NCBI GenBank assembly: GCA_016708435.1
Contig: JADJFV010000034.1
Location: 248,001-312,000 of the forward strand
Direction: 5' to 3'
Source: Leptospiraceae bacterium
GTDB taxonomy: Bacteria; Spirochaetota; Leptospiria; Leptospirales; Leptospiraceae
Length of the DNA: 64,000 nucleotides
A program made the translations under genes and the position numbers. Below, piece after piece: positions 60,838 through 64,000 of the stretch (positions are counted from its first letter, which is position 1; each line of letters starts with the position of its first letter). The notes below the pieces were generated by a model. That model was not told the DNA's origin. It saw nothing but the letters and a program-made list of their open reading frames with translations, and searched no databases.

Positions 60838-61134
60838 TTAATTACCAAGGAAAGAATCTGCAATTTTTTCAGCAGTTTTTTCTATGACTTCGGCACCTAG
60901 GTTATCGTAGTAACCATCAGCCAATTTTGACTTAATATCGTTTAATCTACTTACATCCATACCAGTCTGTAAGGATAGGGTATGCGATGTTATTGCTTTA
61001 ATGTCAGCTTTTAGTTTAGCTGCATCAGAAATGTGAACATTATCATTCGAAAGCAATTCAGAACTTTTTTTGACAGGAGCAGATTTCTTAGGCTCGAAAG
61101 CCGATCCAATATTTTTTACCTTATCTATGAACAT
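60838..61134 (-). CDS. flgM: FlgM-like anti-sigma-28 factor
   Basis: 98 residues. The C-terminal half matches FlgM: VHISDAAKLKADIKAI, then DVSRLNDIKSKLADGYYDN and a closing helix EKTAEKIADSFLG. The N-terminal 30 residues are basic and unstructured-looking. FlgM binds FliA (sigma-28) until the hook is finished. A GAGAGG ribosome binding site precedes ATG 61134. It lies six bases after the rsmI stop, and no other flagellar gene is in view. Confidence 0.8.
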   Translation of the reverse strand: MFIDKVKNIGSAFEPKKSAPVKKSSELLSNDNVHISDAAKLKADIKAITSHTLSLQTGMDVSRLNDIKSKLADGYYDNLGAEVIEKTAEKIADSFLGN

Positions 61135-61140
61135 AATTTG

Positions 61141-61863
61141 CTACCTCTCTCTGTATATCATATCGGTAGAGGAGCTTTTCTCTTTAGCTATTTTTTTTAC
61201 GTAGTTATTGATTAATACTACGAATTCCCCCTTTGGATAGATGCTTTCTGGGTTTATTTCTTCTGTCTTGTAAAGTTTTATTTCTTCATGAGCCTTTGTT
61301 AGTTCCCTTCCTACTAAAACTTCTGTTCCCGGGAAGAGCTCTTTTACAATAGCGAGCGAAGTTTTAATTTTGTAGACTGATTCGTAGAAGACAATTAAGC
61401 CTTCTTTGTTTACAAACTCTTCTAGCTCTGCCTTTTTTCTAACAGGCTTTTCTGAAAGAAAGCCCAAGAAGAAAGTAGGATTGGTCTGAAATCCCGAGAC
61501 TGATAAAATGGCACCAAGTGCACTTGATCCGGGTATCGGAATGATTGCTAATCCTTCTTTTCTTACGGACCTCACAAGACCTGCACCGGGATCGGAAATT
61601 CCAGGAGTTCCAGCATCTGAAATATAGGCAAAGCTTTTGCCTGATTTCATTTCATCTACAATCCACTTGAATGAGTTTGCTTGTCCGGAAAAAAGAGTCT
61701 TTGAAGGAGTTTTGATTTCGTAGTTTTGTAGCAGTTTATATGAGTTTTTCGAATTTTCGCAGAGAATTTGATCCACTTCTTTTAAAATGCGGATTGCACG
61801 CAAGGTAATGTCTTCTAAATTTCCAATCGGAGTTGCAACGAGGTAAAGAGAGCCTGTTTGCAT
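61141..61863 (-). CDS. rsmI: 16S rRNA (cytidine-1402-2'-O)-methyltransferase
   Basis: 240 residues, slightly shorter than the usual 270-290 because the C-terminal tail is reduced. The tetrapyrrole-methylase fold motifs are clear: SLYLVATPIGNLEDITLRAI at the N-terminus, SDAGTPGISDPG (near residue 80), PGSSALGAILSVSG and FLGFLSEKPVRK. RsmI methylates the ribose of C1402 in 16S rRNA. Its ATG shares one base with the stop of the upstream lipoprotein gene. Confidence 0.93.
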   Translation of the reverse strand: MQTGSLYLVATPIGNLEDITLRAIRILKEVDQILCENSKNSYKLLQNYEIKTPSKTLFSGQANSFKWIVDEMKSGKSFAYISDAGTPGISDPGAGLVRSVRKEGLAIIPIPGSSALGAILSVSGFQTNPTFFLGFLSEKPVRKKAELEEFVNKEGLIVFYESVYKIKTSLAIVKELFPGTEVLVGRELTKAHEEIKLYKTEEINPESIYPKGEFVVLINNYVKKIAKEKSSSTDMIYRER

Positions 61864-62654
61864 TAGCGATTACACGATATTACAGTGCTTGCACTTAGAT
61901 TTGTTGATTCACCATCTTTACACTCGCATCCAGCTCTAGGTTTTCCACCAGAATCTTTGACCGTGCATGGGTTACAGAGAGTTCCAACGGGACAAGTTGC
62001 TCTTGTTGAAATGCTACAAGAAGAATCGGAGCAAGCAGATGGATTGCAACTGCTTCCCACCGGACATTTACTTGGATCAGTGCTAGCACAGGAAGAAACT
62101 GATACAGACGGATTTGAAGTTTGAGGAACATTGCTTAAAACTGCGCGTAGTGTGAAGTTATACATTTCGCATCTTTGGAAATAGACAACTCCAGGAGGTG
62201 GAACCCGCCAAGAAATTTTGCGTCTTTTCATATTATCTTTAGCCGTGGAGTTTTCGAGAGCTAAGTGTGGAAAAGAAGGTTGAACCCCATTTTCCGTGTA
62301 AACGCTCCCAGCCATTCCAGCCTGCGTTTCAATTAGCGTAGGATTTTGTGAGGTGATAGTTAAATTATACCCAATAAATTGCTGTTCGGTATTTGTGACG
62401 AAGTATTTTACGATGAACTCAGGGCGATTTGGATTTACGTATCCTATCAAATCTCCAACTCCCGTTCCTGTAGTCGGAATTTCTTCGGTCGGTATAATTC
62501 CAACAAGTTGAGGAACGTTGATTGGATTTGTAAGGAAAATGAGCGGAGCTAAGACAACCGGCGTATCAGTATTTGTTCCACAGGAAGCTGAAAACAGGAG
62601 AAGGAAAAAGCTAGCAACGGATTGCTGTGCAAATTTTTTTAATTCGAAATTCAT
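61863..62654 (-). CDS. Cys-rich lipoprotein
   Basis: 263 residues. Signal peptide with lipobox LFSASC (Cys25). The middle is a beta-looking domain (VNPNRPEFIVKYFVTNTEQQ, KISWRVPPPGVVYFQRCEMY). The C-terminal 70 residues are very rich in cysteine (CPVGSSCNPSACSDSSC, GTLCNPC, GCECKDG), suggesting a disulfide-stabilised surface module. It resembles a Leptospira lipoprotein family known as LIC11073, but I have not been able to verify this. It is the first gene of the operon through recJ, and is divergent from the membrane protein at 62748. Confidence 0.72.
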   Translation of the reverse strand: MNFELKKFAQQSVASFFLLLFSASCGTNTDTPVVLAPLIFLTNPINVPQLVGIIPTEEIPTTGTGVGDLIGYVNPNRPEFIVKYFVTNTEQQFIGYNLTITSQNPTLIETQAGMAGSVYTENGVQPSFPHLALENSTAKDNMKRRKISWRVPPPGVVYFQRCEMYNFTLRAVLSNVPQTSNPSVSVSSCASTDPSKCPVGSSCNPSACSDSSCSISTRATCPVGTLCNPCTVKDSGGKPRAGCECKDGESTNLSASTVISCNR

Positions 62655-62747
62655 CGTTTCATCAGCTTTTCAAAATCAATAGATATGCCAAACAAAAAAA
62701 CTTGTTTTTTTGTTTTCAATTCCTCACTACTATCTAAGATTATTCCT

Positions 62748-63428
62748 ATGACAAATAATAAAGGCGTTCTTGGAATTGTAATATTGGTTTTTCTTGTAAT
62801 TGGGTATTTTGCTTTTTTTTCTGGCGAGAAAAAGAAAAAGCGCGTTGAGTCCAAAAAGCTGAGTTTGTTGCTTGGCGGAGGCAGTGGAAATGGAGATGAT
62901 GCAAGTTTTGAAAAGAAAAGGGGGCGTAGGAATAATAATAGTTCAGTTTTTGAGAGTGATTTTGGGAAAAGTGGTCTTCCGCAATTTGTAGAAGAAGAAA
63001 CTAATTCGCCTGAAGGGCAGCAGGGAGATATTCCTATTAACCCGCAAACTGGTAAACCGTGGGAAGAAGATGCAATGCAACAGTTTGATGAACTTCGCAA
63101 ATTATTTGCAGACAATGATTTAATTCCCAGACGAGCTACGAAAGAAGATCAAGCCAAACAAGCTCAATTAGCAGAAAAATGGAATAAAGCGCAGGCCGCA
63201 GTCAGTAGTGGAACATTTACAAGAGATGATTTGGATACTCATTTTTCGCATCAGAAAAAAGTGGTAGAAGATCGTATGCAGATTATTGAGTATTTAATGG
63301 AGGCGCAAAAGGAAGATGGGGAAGTCGATAAAGATGGACAATTCGAAAAAATTCTTGAAGGAACAAAAGCGCAAATGAAACAATTGGAAGTTGAGCGAGA
63401 GGAATTATCTAAAAAGTTAGGAGGATAA
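62748..63428 (+). CDS. Single-pass membrane protein with charged coiled-coil tail
   Basis: 226 residues from ATG 62748. One membrane helix (GVLGIVILVFLVIGYFAFF) is followed by a very basic stop (KKKKRVESKK), a Gly-rich linker, a disordered acidic stretch with Pro and Gly, and a helical end rich in Lys and Glu. In-frame ATG 62685 would put a hydrophilic stretch ahead of the helix. No family is recognised. The RND efflux gene follows after 153 bases, and the two may be functionally unrelated. Confidence 0.62.
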   Translation: MTNNKGVLGIVILVFLVIGYFAFFSGEKKKKRVESKKLSLLLGGGSGNGDDASFEKKRGRRNNNSSVFESDFGKSGLPQFVEEETNSPEGQQGDIPINPQTGKPWEEDAMQQFDELRKLFADNDLIPRRATKEDQAKQAQLAEKWNKAQAAVSSGTFTRDDLDTHFSHQKKVVEDRMQIIEYLMEAQKEDGEVDKDGQFEKILEGTKAQMKQLEVEREELSKKLGG

Positions 63429-63465
63429 TGGGTAATTTTTAATTTGAACGTTTCTGATAACCCGA

Positions 63466-63505
63466 CGAAATCTCCCTCTCGCAAAGATGATCAGGAGATT
63501 TCGTA
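63466..63505. terminator. Perfect hairpin before the RND gene
   Basis: ACGAAATCTCC (63466-63476) and GGAGATTTCGT (63495-63505) form an 11-base perfect stem around an 18-base loop. It could end the preceding transcript or act in the leader of the RND gene. There is no T-tract. Confidence 0.45.
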
Positions 63506-63581
63506 GCAACCAAAGCTTGCTAGTAGCGATTACTATATTGACAATTCTAGGTTTTTTACCAGACTGACTTCGAGGTGACTC

Positions 63582-64000
63582 ATGCGTAAGGTTATCGAAT
63601 ATTTTTTATCCAAAAGTCTTTTATTAAATCTATTGACGGCGCTGATAATTCTTGTTGGAGGATTTAAGGCTTTCACTATGAATCGGGAGGCATTCCCAAA
63701 TATCAATTTTGACATTGTAACGGTTACTACCATTTATCCCGGAGCCTCTCCTTCTGAGGTAGAGAAGCTCGTCACCAAGCCAATTGAAGATAGTATTAAA
63801 TCAGTCGATGGTATAAAGGAATACCGCTCTGCATCAATCGAAAATCGTTCTGGAATCGTCATCACAATTGATCCAAATGTAAAAGATACGCAAAAAGTTG
63901 TGGATGACATCAAGTCAGCAGTTGATCGAACTGAGGACTTGCCTGAAGATTCTAAAAAACCGATCGTGCAAGAAATCACTTCTAGCCGTAGTCCGGTCAT
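63582..64000 (+). CDS. RND efflux transporter permease, 3' end outside the window
   Basis: From ATG 63582 (GAGGTGAC upstream) the frame stays open to the window end. The visible 139 residues are the N-terminus of an AcrB/MexB-type permease: YFLSKSLLLNLLTALIILVG (first membrane helix), then REAFPNI, IYPGASPSEVEKLVTKPIED and VDGIKEYRSASIENRSG. Such pumps export drugs, metals or envelope components using the proton gradient. Substrate and partner genes lie outside the window. Confidence 0.88.
   Translation, partial: MRKVIEYFLSKSLLLNLLTALIILVGGFKAFTMNREAFPNINFDIVTVTTIYPGASPSEVEKLVTKPIEDSIKSVDGIKEYRSASIENRSGIVITIDPNVKDTQKVVDDIKSAVDRTEDLPEDSKKPIVQEITSSRSPV

Overview
The window is A+T-rich bacterial DNA with closely packed genes. 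Its gene content points to a spirochaete of the Leptospira group. The evidence is the large number of lipoproteins with short spirochaete-style lipoboxes, a spirochaete-type FlgM, a Maf/DUF115 protein of the kind linked to flagellin modification, a 921-residue SMC, TRL-like and Cys-rich small exported proteins, and many two-component, STAS and SpoIIE-type regulators. The assignment rests on recognising families by eye, not on a database search.

Layout. 1-10.2 kb: a SpoIIE-type phosphatase, a transaldolase cluster, an Hpt protein, an O-antigen-ligase-like protein, a three-gene lipoprotein operon (one BIG2 and two Bor-like), a patatin, a STAS protein and a metallo-beta-lactamase-fold enzyme. 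10.2-16.1 kb: an eroding accessory island. It holds an MNT nucleotidyltransferase with only the tail of its HEPN partner, an orphan UPF0175 protein, a C5-cytosine DNA methyltransferase, a PLD-nuclease/helicase/DUF3427 protein broken by a frameshift inside Walker A, and the iron-sulfur tail of a HhH-GPD DNA glycosylase. Several families of non-coding inverted repeats surround it. 16.5-19 kb: a YhhN protein, a MITE-like element and glycerol kinase. 19.1-23.5 kb: a tandem duplication of a four-gene cassette (three TRL-like lipoproteins plus a coiled-coil membrane protein). It contains a 1000-bp block with 14 substitutions and no indels between copies, flanked by strongly diverged sequence, which suggests gene conversion. 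23.5-35.5 kb: exported and surface-type proteins (repeat lipoprotein, VWA lipoprotein, a 1105-residue aromatic protein), a receiver-PAS protein, MsrB with a degenerate receiver, and an 872-residue acidic protein. 35.6-48 kb: a hotdog protein, tRNA-Leu, a cell-wall amidase, MqnC, an Lgt-like protein, a Maf-like protein, SMC, ThiG and ThiH. 48-64 kb: tRNA-Met, a receiver protein, HemB, and a nine-gene minus-strand operon (lipoprotein, RsmI, FlgM, degenerate iron-ADH, bactofilin, RecJ, histone-deacetylase family, unknown, receiver-pseudophosphatase). The window ends in the start of an RND efflux transporter.

The most unusual items are the duplicated TRL cassette, the Dcm/PLD-helicase/glycosylase island, several apparent pseudoenzymes (PP2C, iron-ADH, receiver), and an SMC in which no hinge can be recognised.
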